Notes: generated by a model from the sequence alone, not told the origin. A stretch of 64,000 bases of DNA from Streptomyces umbrinus (GCF_030817415.1 NZ_JAUSZI010000002.1:5828001-5892000); one strand, 5' to 3'; shown: positions 52,020-60,017, counted from the first letter of the stretch. Numbers and translations are program-made.

Positions 52020-52050
52020 CTAGTCCACTAGCCTTAATCTAGTTAACTAG
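52020..52050. promoter_or_regulatory. paired CTAG palindromes, probable GntR operator
   Basis: CTAGTCCACTAG (52020-52031) and CTAGTTAACTAG (52039-52050) with starts 19 bp apart. The second is a perfect palindrome. They lie 10-40 bp upstream of the GntR start and also in front of the divergent small-gene cluster. Confidence 0.75.
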
Positions 52051-52088
52051 CTTTACTCAAAGTGATCACTGGTGACGGAGGCTGCCCT

Positions 52089-52373
52089 GTGCCTGCTTCG
52101 GAGGTACGCGCGGACGCCATCGCCGCTCGGTTATCCGCGGCCGGGCTCACCACACGCGTGGAGGAGCACGGCCACTGCACGTCGATCGAAGCGGAGGTGC
52201 CGGGAACGCTCTCCGCCGAGTCATGGCGGGAGGTCCTGGAGGTGGTGGCCGAGGCCGATCGATTCGGGCTCATCGCCACCAACTTGAACGGCCGCACCCT
52301 CTGGGCGGTCGTACGCAAAAGGGTCCCCACGACGGGCGATGTCGGGGGACCCGCTATCAGCGATCGGAGCTGA
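52089..52373 (+). CDS. conserved small protein of the element
   Basis: 94 residues from GTG 52089, chosen because GGAGG lies 7 bases upstream (an alternative GTG at 52062 has none). The protein is alpha/beta: VPASEVRADAIAARLSAAGLTTRVEEHGHCTSIEAEVPGTLSAESWREVLEVVAEADRFGLIATNLNGRTLWAVVRK. No catalytic motif. First gene rightward from the GntR operator. Confidence 0.7.
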   Translation: MPASEVRADAIAARLSAAGLTTRVEEHGHCTSIEAEVPGTLSAESWREVLEVVAEADRFGLIATNLNGRTLWAVVRKRVPTTGDVGGPAISDRS

Positions 52374-52378
52374 GCAGC

Positions 52379-52675
52379 GTGCTCAACCGTATCCGTCGTG
52401 CCGTCTCGCACACCAGCGAGCGGTACCTCCGCAAGGGCAGGCACCGCCGCCCCCTAACGTCCGCCCAGCCAATGGCCGCTCCCCCCGGATCGTCCGACGG
52501 GCCGACGCCGTTCCTGGGACAGCGTCGAGAATGCGCGGAAGCTCTCGTGGGTGAGCAGACGGCGCTCGTCCGTCCGTACGTGGTGGCCATTGAGGAACGC
52601 ACGCGACAGCCCTCGACAGCAAGGCCTCACCCGCTCCCTGCTGACACCTGGTTCACCGCGGCGGGGGCCCGTTGA
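52379..52675 (+). CDS. small basic protein of integrative elements
   Basis: 98 residues from GTG 52379 with GGAG 9 bases upstream and only 5 bp after the previous stop. Basic start LNRIRRAVSHTSERYLRKGRHRRP, a disordered middle, then ECAEALVGEQTALVRPYVVAIEERTRQ. The KGRHRR and ALVRPYV stretches are features I associate with a recurrent small protein of Streptomyces integrative elements. Function unknown. Confidence 0.65.
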   Translation: MLNRIRRAVSHTSERYLRKGRHRRPLTSAQPMAAPPGSSDGPTPFLGQRRECAEALVGEQTALVRPYVVAIEERTRQPSTARPHPLPADTWFTAAGAR

Positions 52676-52878
52676 TGCCTCTTCACCAACAGCCGCGCGT
52701 CACACGCGTGGAGGCCGTCCCCTACCGGTCGGGCTCGTGCCGGATCGGTACGCATCACGCGTGCACGGAGTCCTCGCCGACTGCGGCGTCGGTCGACGTT
52801 CCGGTGATCTACGAAGCGTGTGATTGCGCCTGCCACACGGCCGTGAATCGGGACCCGTCTGCGGAGGTGGCGCGGTGA
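52675..52878 (+). CDS. small hypothetical protein with CDCACH motif
   Basis: 67 residues from ATG 52675, overlapping the previous gene's stop and ending in a GTGA overlap with the next gene. It contains HHACTES and CDCACHTAVN, possible metal ligands. Position in a tightly packed, overlapping gene string is the best evidence that it is translated. Confidence 0.5.
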   Translation: MPLHQQPRVTRVEAVPYRSGSCRIGTHHACTESSPTAASVDVPVIYEACDCACHTAVNRDPSAEVAR

Positions 52879-53099
52879 GCGGATGGGCACCCAAGGGTGC
52901 GTCGGCTGCCACCGTCGAGATCACCTCGACCAGTGTGCAGTGCGGCGACGTCATCCAGGTCGGCGGCCAACCCTGCCGGGTGACCGACCTCGTCCAATTG
53001 CCCCATGGCTCCAAGCAACTTCTGTTCGAGTCGGGCGAACTCCTGACCATGCACACGCGGACCCGCCTCGTGGCCGTGCGTGTCCTGAGAGGGCGGTGA
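52875..53099 (+). CDS. small beta-rich hypothetical protein
   Basis: 74 residues from GTG 52875 (GGAGG 8 bases upstream, GTGA overlap). VSGWAPKGASAATVEITSTSVQCGDVIQVGGQPCRVTDLVQLPHGSKQLLFESGELLTMHTRTRLVAVRVLRG looks like a small SH3/KOW-like barrel. It is followed 8 bp later by the second GntR gene. Confidence 0.7.
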   Translation: MSGWAPKGASAATVEITSTSVQCGDVIQVGGQPCRVTDLVQLPHGSKQLLFESGELLTMHTRTRLVAVRVLRGR

Positions 53100-53107
53100 T
53101 CTAGTCC

Positions 53108-53839
53108 GTGCCTTCTCGCTGTCACGGTATTGCCGATGACCTCCGGAACCGGATCGCCACAGGTCGGATCAAGGCTGGCGAACGCCTTCCCTCTGAGGCT
53201 CAGTTAGCCGCTCAGTACGTGGTGAGCACCCCGACGCTGCGGAGTGCTCTCGCAGCGCTTCAAAGGGAAGGTCTCATCGAAAAGATCCACGGCAAAGGGA
53301 ACTTCGTTCGCCATCCCCTCCGCAAAATCACGTACGTCGGCGGACGGGGCACACTGGACACCCGGACCGCGGCTGAGGCACCTCTCCGCGTCACTGTCCG
53401 AACCACCAAGGTCCGGGCGCGCGGACATCTGACGGCTCTGCTGAAGGTGCCGACCAGTAGTCCACTGACCGAGTTCCTCTGCCTCAGCCATGAGGGGGAG
53501 TCGCCGCACAGCCTGGCTCGCATCTACGTCCCTCGCGACCTGGTGCCGGCCGCCCTGCTCGGCGAGTTGCCTACGTACGAGGAGACCGCAGCGAGATTCG
53601 CAGTACTGCGCCCTCCGTCGGCCAAAGTCCGGGAGACAGTCAGCGTTCGCCTCCCGACACCGGACGAAGCCTCGGCCCTTCGGATCAGCTCTGCCTTGGC
53701 GGTTCTCGCCATTACACGCGTGACGGCCGACATCACCGAGCGCGTGGTCGAGGCCGCGCTCTTGGTGTTCCCCGGGGATCGCGCCGACGCGGTCTTCACC
53801 ACCCACCAGGTGATCGACGAAAGCGGGACGCAAGGATGA
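53108..53839 (+). CDS. GntR family regulator with UTRA domain
   Basis: A 243-residue protein, GTG 53108. The winged helix is IADDLRNRIATGRIKAGERLPSEAQLAAQYVVSTPTLRSALAALQREGLIEKIHGKGNFVRHP. The UTRA-like domain follows (PLTEFLCLSHEGESPHSLARIYVPRDLVPAALLGELPTYEETAARFAVLRPPSAKVRETVSVRLPTPDEASAL). It is transcribed with the small genes and ends in an ATGA overlap with the next ORF. A second regulator of the element, perhaps acting against the first. Confidence 0.87.
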   Translation: MPSRCHGIADDLRNRIATGRIKAGERLPSEAQLAAQYVVSTPTLRSALAALQREGLIEKIHGKGNFVRHPLRKITYVGGRGTLDTRTAAEAPLRVTVRTTKVRARGHLTALLKVPTSSPLTEFLCLSHEGESPHSLARIYVPRDLVPAALLGELPTYEETAARFAVLRPPSAKVRETVSVRLPTPDEASALRISSALAVLAITRVTADITERVVEAALLVFPGDRADAVFTTHQVIDESGTQG

Positions 53840-54135
53840 AAGCCCGAAACGAGTTGAGGCTTCTCCCGTGGTCGGGGCCGGACGGCAAGCCCTGCTTTCT
53901 CAGCACGGACGACAGCGACGGCTACATGTCCCGCCTGGCGGACAACATGGAAGCGGTCCAACTCGGGATGGCTGCTGAACTGCTGGAGCAGGCTCAAGAG
54001 CTGCTCGACGGCAGGGATACGGAGGCGGAGGAGCTGCGGCTTCTGACGACGAAGCTGACTGGAGCCTTGCGGGACGCGCTCCGCGTAGCGACCAGCCGCG
54101 GCCGTCGCCTGGCGCCTCCCGAGTCTCACTGTTGA
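53836..54135 (+). CDS. conserved hypothetical helical protein of the element
   Basis: 99 residues, coupled (ATGA) to the GntR gene. MKARNELRLLPWSGPDGKPCFLSTDDSDGYMSRLADNMEAVQLGMAAELLEQAQELLDGRDTEAEELRLLTTKLTGALRDALRVATSRG: a short N-terminal strand part, then two or three amphipathic helices. The coupling suggests it may act with the regulator. No family name known. Confidence 0.7.
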   Translation: MKARNELRLLPWSGPDGKPCFLSTDDSDGYMSRLADNMEAVQLGMAAELLEQAQELLDGRDTEAEELRLLTTKLTGALRDALRVATSRGRRLAPPESHC

Positions 54136-54339
54136 GAGGAAGGGAACCGAGAAGCCGCGACTGCCGACAGACCGTGGGTCTTCATGCTGTTCCTCGACCA
54201 GGACGGCATCACGCTGGTGGCATGCACCGGCGTCCGGCAGACCCAACTGGGTCCGCCACGACCAGACACCTGCCGAAGCTCTGCACCGCCGACACGCTGT
54301 CCAAGTCTGTTGGTGGAGCGTTGGGCGGTACGCGGGGGC

Positions 54340-54421
54340 GTGCACCTGGGTTCACTACAGCGACACTGGCGAGGCGGCCCTGCCTCGGGACCCGCCTGAA
54401 CGACGGTGAACGGGGCTGAAT
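54340..54421. promoter_or_regulatory. phased inverted array, copy A (GTGCA/GTTCA and TGAAC/TGAAT)
   Basis: Left arm: GTGCA 54340 and GTTCA 54350. Right arm: TGAAC 54397, TGAAC 54407, TGAAT 54417. Every step is exactly 10 bp and the arms are inverted with a 43-bp centre. Flanks (GCGGGGGCGT…, …GAGACGG) are shared with copy B at 56010-56092. It lies upstream of the ORF at 54495. Confidence 0.7.
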
Positions 54422-54494
54422 GAGACGGCCAGTGACACGGCGGGCACCGGAATCGCAGCGGCGTCATGCGATCTACCGTGGCATGTTGGGTCGC

Positions 54495-54782
54495 ATGGAC
54501 AACGCGACGGACCCACGCAACCCTGCCAGGATCCGGGTGGGAGAGATCTACGAGGACTGCTCCTTCCACCCGGTCCTGTGCACAGAGATCGACGATGACG
54601 GCGGCGTGGTCCTCAGCGGCATCTCGCTGATTGACGGTACCTTCCCGCACTCGTGCGACGCACAGCACTGCGCCCCGATACGGATACCCGTCAAAGACGT
54701 CATGGCCATCAAAAACGATCTGAAGCGGTATGCCAGTCAGCGGCTGGCCGAACTGGGCGCTGTCGCCCGGGAGCCGGAGTGA
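54495..54782 (+). CDS. small hypothetical protein of the element
   Basis: 95 residues from ATG 54495 (an upstream in-frame start at 54420 would lie inside the array). MDNATDPRNPARIRVGEIYEDCSFHPVLCTEIDDDGGVVLSGISLIDGTFPHSCDAQHCAPIRIPVKDVMAIKNDLKRYASQRLAELG: beta-rich with three Cys, a compact fold. GTGA overlap with the next gene. Confidence 0.65.
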   Translation: MDNATDPRNPARIRVGEIYEDCSFHPVLCTEIDDDGGVVLSGISLIDGTFPHSCDAQHCAPIRIPVKDVMAIKNDLKRYASQRLAELGAVAREPE

Positions 54783-55174
54783 AGGTGCCCACGTCCCTAA
54801 TTGGGTCTGTTGTGGAGCGCACGGCGTTCGATCACCAGGTGCGGCTCAGCCTGCGGACGTCCGTTGAGGGTGAGGGGCGCGGTGTGGATGCGGAGTTGAT
54901 CGTGGAGACGTCGTTTCTGCTCCGAGACGCAGACGGCGAATGGCGCGAACTGAAGCCGGGGACGGGCGTACATCTTGCCCCGGTGCTCGATCTCTTCGGG
55001 CAGTTGATCACAGCCGTTGACGTTCAAGGCCGTGGCGCCCTGACCATCGACTTTCTCGATGGTGTCGGCTTGCGTGTCGGCCCCGACCCGCAGTTTGAGT
55101 CATGGCACTTGATCGGTCGCGGCATCACCCCTGTCACGGTCGGGCCTGGCGGTGAGGAGCACTGGGAAAGCTGA
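54779..55174 (+). CDS. hypothetical protein (possibly DUF6188-like)
   Basis: 131 residues from GTG 54779, coupled to the preceding gene. Mostly beta strands: SLIGSVVERTAFDHQVRLSLRTSVEGEGRGVDAELIVETSFLLRDADGEWRELKPGTGVHLAPVLDLFGQLITAVDVQGRGALTIDFLDGVGLRVGPDPQFESWHLIG. The 'opening strand, acidic strand, D-P-x-x-E-x-W' layout resembles DUF6188 proteins, which often accompany toxin or immunity loci. Weak assignment. Confidence 0.6.
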   Translation: MKVPTSLIGSVVERTAFDHQVRLSLRTSVEGEGRGVDAELIVETSFLLRDADGEWRELKPGTGVHLAPVLDLFGQLITAVDVQGRGALTIDFLDGVGLRVGPDPQFESWHLIGRGITPVTVGPGGEEHWES

Positions 55175-55346
55175 CGCTGGCAACCCACGAACACGGTCGC
55201 GCTGTCAGCTTGGGAAGCTGCAATCACCGGCACCAACTTCGGGCGTTGACCTGGGCGAACGTTTGAGATGAGGTGGCATCGCCCTTGGCCGCTTTCACCG
55301 TAGTTCCCCGCTCTATCTGGTGCGCTTCTGGTGCGAGAGGGCAAAG

Positions 55347-55862
55347 CTACAGCGCCGACCGTTGGGGTGCTGCCGCTGTCGGCCGGGGTCGTCGCCATGG
55401 AGTCCGACGCAAGCGCCTTCGGAAGGTTCCAGTCGGCATGGGGTCGTAACTGGCGTCGTCCCACAGCTGGCGTAGGTGTCTGAACTCGTAGTCGCGCCCA
55501 GCCGCCGAGTCCTCACAAGTTTCAGCCCAAATGCGGTCGAACGGCGGTCGGCGCATCTGCGAAGAGATGGCACCGCTCCAGTCACGCCACGTGTCGTCGG
55601 AGACCCACCCCTGAGCCCGCAGGTCAGCTTCGTCCTCACTGAGACGGAAGTAGAGACGGATCGCCATTTCTTCCTGCTCATTCAATGAGGGTGTGTCTAT
55701 GCCGCGAAGAGTGCGGGGTGACAGCCTGTCCAGCAACGACCAGTAGCGAGCAACGTAGAAATCCTCGACCTGGCGCACACGCTGCGTCCGCACCTGCCAG
55801 ATCGCGAGCCCCGAGGCAACCGACGCCGTGACGAGGGTGATCGTAAGTGAGAGCCACTCCAT
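55347..55862 (-). CDS. hypothetical protein with N-terminal membrane anchor
   Basis: 171 residues from ATG 55862: one N-terminal helix (MEWLSLTITLVTASVASGLAIWQV), then a cytoplasmic helical domain (TQRVRQVEDFYVARYWSLLDRLSPRTLRG…LNEQEEMAIRLYFRLSEDEADLRAQGWVSDDTWRDWSGAISSQMRRPPFDRIWAETC…YEFRHLRQLWDD). The signature W…I..Q resembles DUF-type proteins that are single-pass and found near restriction genes. It is divergent from the Mrr gene. Confidence 0.65.
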   Translation of the reverse strand: MEWLSLTITLVTASVASGLAIWQVRTQRVRQVEDFYVARYWSLLDRLSPRTLRGIDTPSLNEQEEMAIRLYFRLSEDEADLRAQGWVSDDTWRDWSGAISSQMRRPPFDRIWAETCEDSAAGRDYEFRHLRQLWDDASYDPMPTGTFRRRLRRTPWRRPRPTAAAPQRSAL

Positions 55863-56009
55863 GATCAGGCATTGTGAGGGGCACCTACCGAATGCACCAC
55901 TCTGTAACCACGACTGCGGGCCAGTCGACGTTCGGCACCGGAGCCTCGGGCTCGGTGCTCCAACACGCTTTCCAACTGTGGTGGTGAGGTGACGGGCTGG
56001 TGCGGGGGC

Positions 56010-56092
56010 GTTCACCTGGGTTCATGGGCGACTGTCCCATGCGGCGAGCCTGACTGGCGGACTCCGCTGAACGGCCGTGAACGGGGGTGAAT
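56010..56092. promoter_or_regulatory. phased inverted array, copy B (GTTCA and TGAAC/TGAAT)
   Basis: GTTCA at 56010 and 56020; TGAAC at 56068 and 56078, TGAAT at 56088, all steps 10 bp, arms inverted with a 44-bp centre. It lies between the divergent membrane-anchored ORF (-) and the Mrr-like gene (+). The stretch 56093-56492 to the Mrr start holds only promoter-like AT-rich DNA. Confidence 0.7.
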
Positions 56093-56492
56093 GAGACGGA
56101 AACTGAGACGGCGGTGCGTGGGGAAGCTGTCTCGCTCCACTACGGGTGGGATGGGGCGATCCGCACTCTCGGCGTCGTCCACGTGTCCGCGGGCGCCGAC
56201 GGTGGTCGGGGTGCTCGTCCCAGGGACGTGACCAGCCATGCAAGCACCTGCTCGGTCAGCGGCCGGTTCTCCGGTCTCTCGCCCTTCCAACTCGCGCGCC
56301 ATCCGCCTCCTGGGATGGCCGCCCTCTTCTTGCGTTTGGCGTAAGTCATGGACAGGGGCGTCTTTTTGAGGACTAGAATACAACTCGTCTCCTCCGGAAA
56401 GGGGAGCGCTCGCGGTAAAGGCTTAATGGTTCTTCCGTCTACAGTAGACTCGCTAAGCAATCTCGGGGATATCGGAGCGTCGGGAGCGAGTA

Positions 56493-57455
56493 ATGCCTGA
56501 ATATGCATTAGACGAATGGCGCGCCATTATGCGCGGCGAGAATCCTCAACCATCGGACGACTACATCGTAGTTGCCTTTCCGGATGATGAGCTACGAACC
56601 GCCTATCTGAGTCAGGTTTCTTCGTGGCCGGAGATGGAAGTTCGAGCGATCCTCAGGAACATGCTCGGCGGGCCATCTCATCTGTCTATTCTTGATCAGA
56701 TCCACTTGCAAGTTCTGAAGGCGAAGGGTCCGTCGCGATCGTTGGATCCGGATTCGCCAGACGAGCGTCATTTTAGCGAGTATGAAGGCCGGGCCATACT
56801 TGCAGCAGCTGGCAGGAGTTCGGAGCCAGTTTGGCAGGGTATTTCATGGGTGCTGGATCTCCTCCCGGATTCCCCACGTGACGCGCTTGGTGCGGTGTCA
56901 GCCTACTTCATGGCTCACTTTCAGGTGCTGTCTGACTGGAGGGAAGTGGGCCTCTCTGATGCTATTGCGCTGATCCGTCATCGGTACATCACGCAAGGGC
57001 GAACGGAACGCGAACGGAAGATCAAACTACTACGAAGCCTTGATCCAAGGGATCTTGAGTTTCTGATCGCTGACCTCTATCGAGCCATGGGCTATGCGGT
57101 GCGCGTTACTCCTCGACAGAAGGATGGGGGAAAAGATATTGAGGCGGAGCGCGGCAACGAGAAAATTTATATTGAGTGCAAGAATTGGGAGCAGAAGGTT
57201 GACGTCAACACTGTTCGTAGCTTCGGGTTTGTTGTAATGGATAAGAATGTGACGTCGGGAGTTCTTGTTTCGGTTTCTGGCTTCACAGAGAGAGGACCGG
57301 AGACTGCGGAAAAACTGGTTATGGAATCTTCTGTGCGACACCGCATGATTCTGCTCGATGGCCATCGAGCTGTTCAGCAGCTTAACGAATACCTCGGTGC
57401 AGGCTGGCACCTGCGAGCTGACCAAATCATTGCTCGCCAGAAGCGCAGTGGCTGA
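56493..57455 (+). CDS. Mrr-like restriction endonuclease with novel N-terminal domain
   Basis: A 320-residue protein. ATG 56493 has GGGAG 8 bases upstream. Residues 180-315 are a PD-(D/E)xK Mrr_cat domain: LDPRDLEFLIADLYRAMGYAVRVTPRQKDGGKDIEAERGNEKIYIECKNWEQKVDV, with D215 (GGKD) and E228-x-K230 (ECK) as catalytic residues, then the usual G-x-L-V-S-V-S-G-F strand. Mrr proteins are type IV enzymes that cut modified DNA. Residues 1-175 are not recognisable and may be the target or partner domain. Codon usage is clearly AT-richer than the host genes, indicating transfer. Confidence 0.88.
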   Translation: MPEYALDEWRAIMRGENPQPSDDYIVVAFPDDELRTAYLSQVSSWPEMEVRAILRNMLGGPSHLSILDQIHLQVLKAKGPSRSLDPDSPDERHFSEYEGRAILAAAGRSSEPVWQGISWVLDLLPDSPRDALGAVSAYFMAHFQVLSDWREVGLSDAIALIRHRYITQGRTERERKIKLLRSLDPRDLEFLIADLYRAMGYAVRVTPRQKDGGKDIEAERGNEKIYIECKNWEQKVDVNTVRSFGFVVMDKNVTSGVLVSVSGFTERGPETAEKLVMESSVRHRMILLDGHRAVQQLNEYLGAGWHLRADQIIARQKRSG

Positions 57456-58114
57456 TAGGACTGCCGCGAAACAGCTGGGCCGACCGTCTCCGCCAGACGT
57501 GCCAGCTCACCGAGCCCATGGGCTAGTCAAGAACTGTCTTCTTGCCCTGGGTCTTGCCGGGGATCCTGGTGAGCTGGGTTTTTGCTGGTCAGGGGTGGTG
57601 GGCTCGTGCCCCTGGTGGTCATTGTTGGTCGTCCTTAGCCACTGTTGAGTGGCCTCGGACGGCCCAGGGACGGCCCAGCCTTGCCCGGTGCGGGGCCTCG
57701 TTCGGCTGACGGCCGGCACCTTCGTCGCGGCCCGTCTGAGCCTCAGCCGACGAAAGCCCGCCACGACGGCGCGTCAGTCGACCGACCAGGCGCGCGTGTG
57801 CCTCGCTGCACCCCCACCGACCTCAACCACGCTGTTGGTGTCGTCGACCAGAGCAAGCCGCGGCGGCTGGCCCGCGAAGGTACGCGGGGGAATGCACCCC
57901 TCGAAGCTCTCATCTTGGGAAGCTGAGGTGATCTATGGGTGATCGTTCGGCTGACCTGCGGTGGAGCGGCGCCGGCGCGTGGATGGGCGCCTCCTTGCTG
58001 CCTGGTGCTTCCCGTGGTTCCCCGCAGGATCTGACATATGGCCTGCGGCCTACTCCAAGGCCGTGTCCGTGCTGCCGTGCTGGGGCGCGAGCCACGAGAG
58101 TCCGAAAGTGTGGC
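57456..58114. other. intergenic region without a recognisable gene
   Basis: About 660 bp after the Mrr gene, GC-rich again, with short internal repeats (TGGTCATTGTTGGTCGTCC; ACGGCCCAGGGACGGCCCAG at about 57658-57677). Open frames here lack RBS and normal composition. Confidence 0.5.
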
Positions 58115-58146
58115 GCCAACTCTTGTGCCGTATATGTAGAGTTGGC
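58115..58146. promoter_or_regulatory. 9-bp inverted repeat over the PadR promoter
   Basis: GCCAACTCT (58115-58123) and AGAGTTGGC (58138-58146) are exact inverted repeats around TTGTGC…TATATG, ending 2 bp before the PadR ATG. A likely autorepressor site and possibly a leaderless transcript. Confidence 0.75.
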
Positions 58147-58148
58147 CT

Positions 58149-58502
58149 ATGGAGCAACCCTTTCGGATCACGTCGGCGATGCTCGACGTCATGGAGGCCT
58201 TTCTGACCTCCTCCGCTGAGCTGCATGGTTTCGCTGTGGCCAGAGCCGCAGGACGGCCTACTGGCAGCGTGTATCCCATCCTTGCCCGCCTGGAGCAGGC
58301 CGGGTGGCTGGAGAGCCGTTGGGAAGATGAGCACCCTGAGGAAGGTCGCCCTCGGAGGCGCTTCTACTCCCTCACCAGCGACGGGGCTGCAGCAAGTCGA
58401 GCCACTGTGCTGGAGAGACGAGGCGAACTGCCCTCCGCGTGGAGTAGCGGCAGACTGCGACCTGCCCTACGGCTGATGCCCCGTTGGGGGAATGCCTGGT
58501 GA
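58149..58502 (+). CDS. PadR family transcriptional regulator
   Basis: 117 residues. Winged helix: FRITSAMLDVMEAFLTSSAELHGFAVARAAGRPTGSVYPILARLEQAGWLESRWEDEHPEEGRPRRRFYSLTSDGAAAS, the PadR pattern with the G-S-V-Y-P-x-L recognition helix. No RBS; the ATG directly follows the inverted repeat. Ends in a GTGA overlap with a membrane protein gene. Confidence 0.87.
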   Translation: MEQPFRITSAMLDVMEAFLTSSAELHGFAVARAAGRPTGSVYPILARLEQAGWLESRWEDEHPEEGRPRRRFYSLTSDGAAASRATVLERRGELPSAWSSGRLRPALRLMPRWGNAW

Positions 58503-59095
58503 GCGCGTTCGAGATACTCGTTCCTCTCGTGCTGGGAGCAGTCGTCAACGAGGCAATTGACGTCTGTCCCTGGCTGGCCCGTAAGCTGGTGCGTTGGTCT
58601 GCGCGGCGCATCACTGATACTTCGATGGCCCAGCGGTACGAAGAGGAGTGGCTTGCAGGCCTCGAAGATCGCCCTGGGAAGCTGCTGCAACTGATCTCCG
58701 CGATCTCCATCGTCGTCGGAGCGTCCTGGCGGATGAGAGACATCTACCGCACAGCGGACGCAGAAGCTGGCACGAGGGGGCGCAGGCGGAGGCCCCGTCT
58801 TCACATGCGGCTGGCGTTTCCGGACAGTCTTGGTGGGCTTCGCTTGTACTGGGGCTACGCAACGTCTGCGCTGTCGCCGACAGTTTGGATCACCGAGAGC
58901 AACTCAGGGGCGCTAGCCCTAGCTCTTGCGGGCGTGAGCATCTTGTACTTCGCCTTTCAGGTACCAACTTACTGCGGTGCTGCGACTCGTGATGGCGCGC
59001 GATGCCGGAACAATGCACGCGGCCTACTGCTCGGATGTCGTATCCATCAGCACCGTTGGGCCCGGCTACGAAGGACACGGAGCACGGCGCGCTGA
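58499..59095 (+). CDS. PadR-coupled membrane protein with C-terminal zinc-ribbon-like motif
   Basis: 198 residues from GTG 58499 (VSAFEILVPLVLGAVVNEAID). First part: MAQRYEEEWLAGLEDRPGKLLQLISAISIVVGASWRMRDIY, the 'R-Y-x-E-E-W…P-G-K' segment seen in membrane partners of PadR proteins. Two or three helices follow (RLYWGYATSALSPTVWI, ALALAGVSILYFAFQVP). The tail is CGAATRDGARCRNNARGLLLGCRIHQH, a C-x9-C…C-x2-H zinc-like motif. The combination looks unusual. Confidence 0.7.
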   Translation: MSAFEILVPLVLGAVVNEAIDVCPWLARKLVRWSARRITDTSMAQRYEEEWLAGLEDRPGKLLQLISAISIVVGASWRMRDIYRTADAEAGTRGRRRRPRLHMRLAFPDSLGGLRLYWGYATSALSPTVWITESNSGALALALAGVSILYFAFQVPTYCGAATRDGARCRNNARGLLLGCRIHQHRWARLRRTRSTAR

Positions 59096-59122
59096 GCTTC
59101 GACTCTATCCGGGACTGCGAAC

Positions 59123-59156
59123 GACCGGCCCTTGCTCTCGTGCAGGCCGGTTTTTC
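59123..59156 (+). terminator. intrinsic terminator of the PadR operon
   Basis: ACCGGCC / GGCCGGT stem followed by TTTTT (59149-59155). Confidence 0.85.
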
Positions 59157-59208
59157 GTGTGCTGCCGCTCCTGAAGGAGAACCGATGACATCCGCTTTAG
59201 AAGTCATC

Positions 59209-59670
59209 TCATTTGGTGAGTCTGCGGTAGCAGATCAAGGTGCAGGCGATGCTGGTGAAGGCGAGGAAGTGGTCGGCTTTGCGCTCGTAGCGACGGTGCA
59301 GACGTCGGCATCCGGCGAGCCAGGACATGGTGCGTTCGATGGTCCAACGGTGACGGCCGAGTCGCTGCGAGGTCTCGATTCCCCTGCGGGCGATGCGGTG
59401 CCGGATGCCCCTGCTGGTTAACCATCGTCGCAGGTGGTTGTAGTCGTAGCCCTTGTCGGCGTGGAGTTTGTGGGGCCTGCGCCGTCGGCGTCCTCGGCGG
59501 GAGCGGATCGGCGGTATGCCTTTCACCAGTGGGATCAGTGCCTGGCTGTCGTGCGTGTTGGCGCCCGAGATGCCGATGGACAGGGGCAGTCCGGTCCGCT
59601 CCGTGATCAAGTGGATCTTTGACCCGTACTTGCCCCGGTCTACAGGATTCGGGCCTGTCAGTTCCCCCTT
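59209..59670 (-). CDS. IS5-family transposase, downstream frame (OrfB)
   Basis: The second catalytic part of the DDE transposase: EKGELTGPNPVDRGKYGSKIHLITERTGLPLSIGISGANTHDSQALIPLVKGIPPI…LHADKGYDYNHLRRWLTSRGIRHRIARRGIETSQRLGRHRWTIERTMSWLAGCRRLHRRYE, with the D of HADKGYD and the E of WTIERTMSW. It has no own start; it would be made by -1 frameshifting at AAAAGGGGG near 59667. The 5' limit given is approximate. Confidence 0.85.
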   Translation of the reverse strand, partial: KGELTGPNPVDRGKYGSKIHLITERTGLPLSIGISGANTHDSQALIPLVKGIPPIRSRRGRRRRRPHKLHADKGYDYNHLRRWLTSRGIRHRIARRGIETSQRLGRHRWTIERTMSWLAGCRRLHRRYERKADHFLAFTSIACTLICYRRLTK

Positions 59671-60017
59671 TTCAGGGCCCGCATGTTCACCGAGTCGATC
59701 GCGCACCGCGACCAGTCCAGCTCGCCGCGGGATCCGAGTTCGTCGAGGACCAGGCGGTGGAGCTTGGCCCACACGCGGGCCTTCGACCACTCGGTGAAAC
59801 GCCGGTGGGCCGTCGCTCCGGACGGCCCGAACGACGCGGTCGGCAACTGCTGCCAGGTGCAGCCCGAGGTCGCCACAAAGACGATCGCGGCCAGCACCTC
59901 CCGGTCGCCGTGCCTACGCCGGCCACCGCCCTGGGGCCGCGACGGCGCGTCGGGCACCACCCGCTGGAACAGCTCCCACAACTCGTCCGGCACCAGCCGC
60001 TCAACGATCCTCGTCAC
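59658..60017 (-). CDS. IS5-family transposase, upstream frame (OrfA)
   Basis: 119 residues from GTG 60017: RIVERLVPDELWELFQRVVPDAPSRPQGGGRRRHGDREVLAAIVFVATSGCTWQQLPTASFGPSGATAHRRFTEWSKARVWAKLHRLVLDELGSRGELDWSRCAIDSVNMRALKRGN. It has the DUF4096-like N-terminal part, then the first catalytic Asp (CAIDSV). It ends at a run AAAAGGGGG where a -1 shift enters OrfB. Confidence 0.88.
   Translation of the reverse strand: MTRIVERLVPDELWELFQRVVPDAPSRPQGGGRRRHGDREVLAAIVFVATSGCTWQQLPTASFGPSGATAHRRFTEWSKARVWAKLHRLVLDELGSRGELDWSRCAIDSVNMRALKRGN

Noticed and set aside
57743..58279. 178-residue minus-strand ORF across the PadR promoter
   Set aside because: It covers the clear PadR operator and start, and its composition is Arg/Thr/Pro-rich without motifs.
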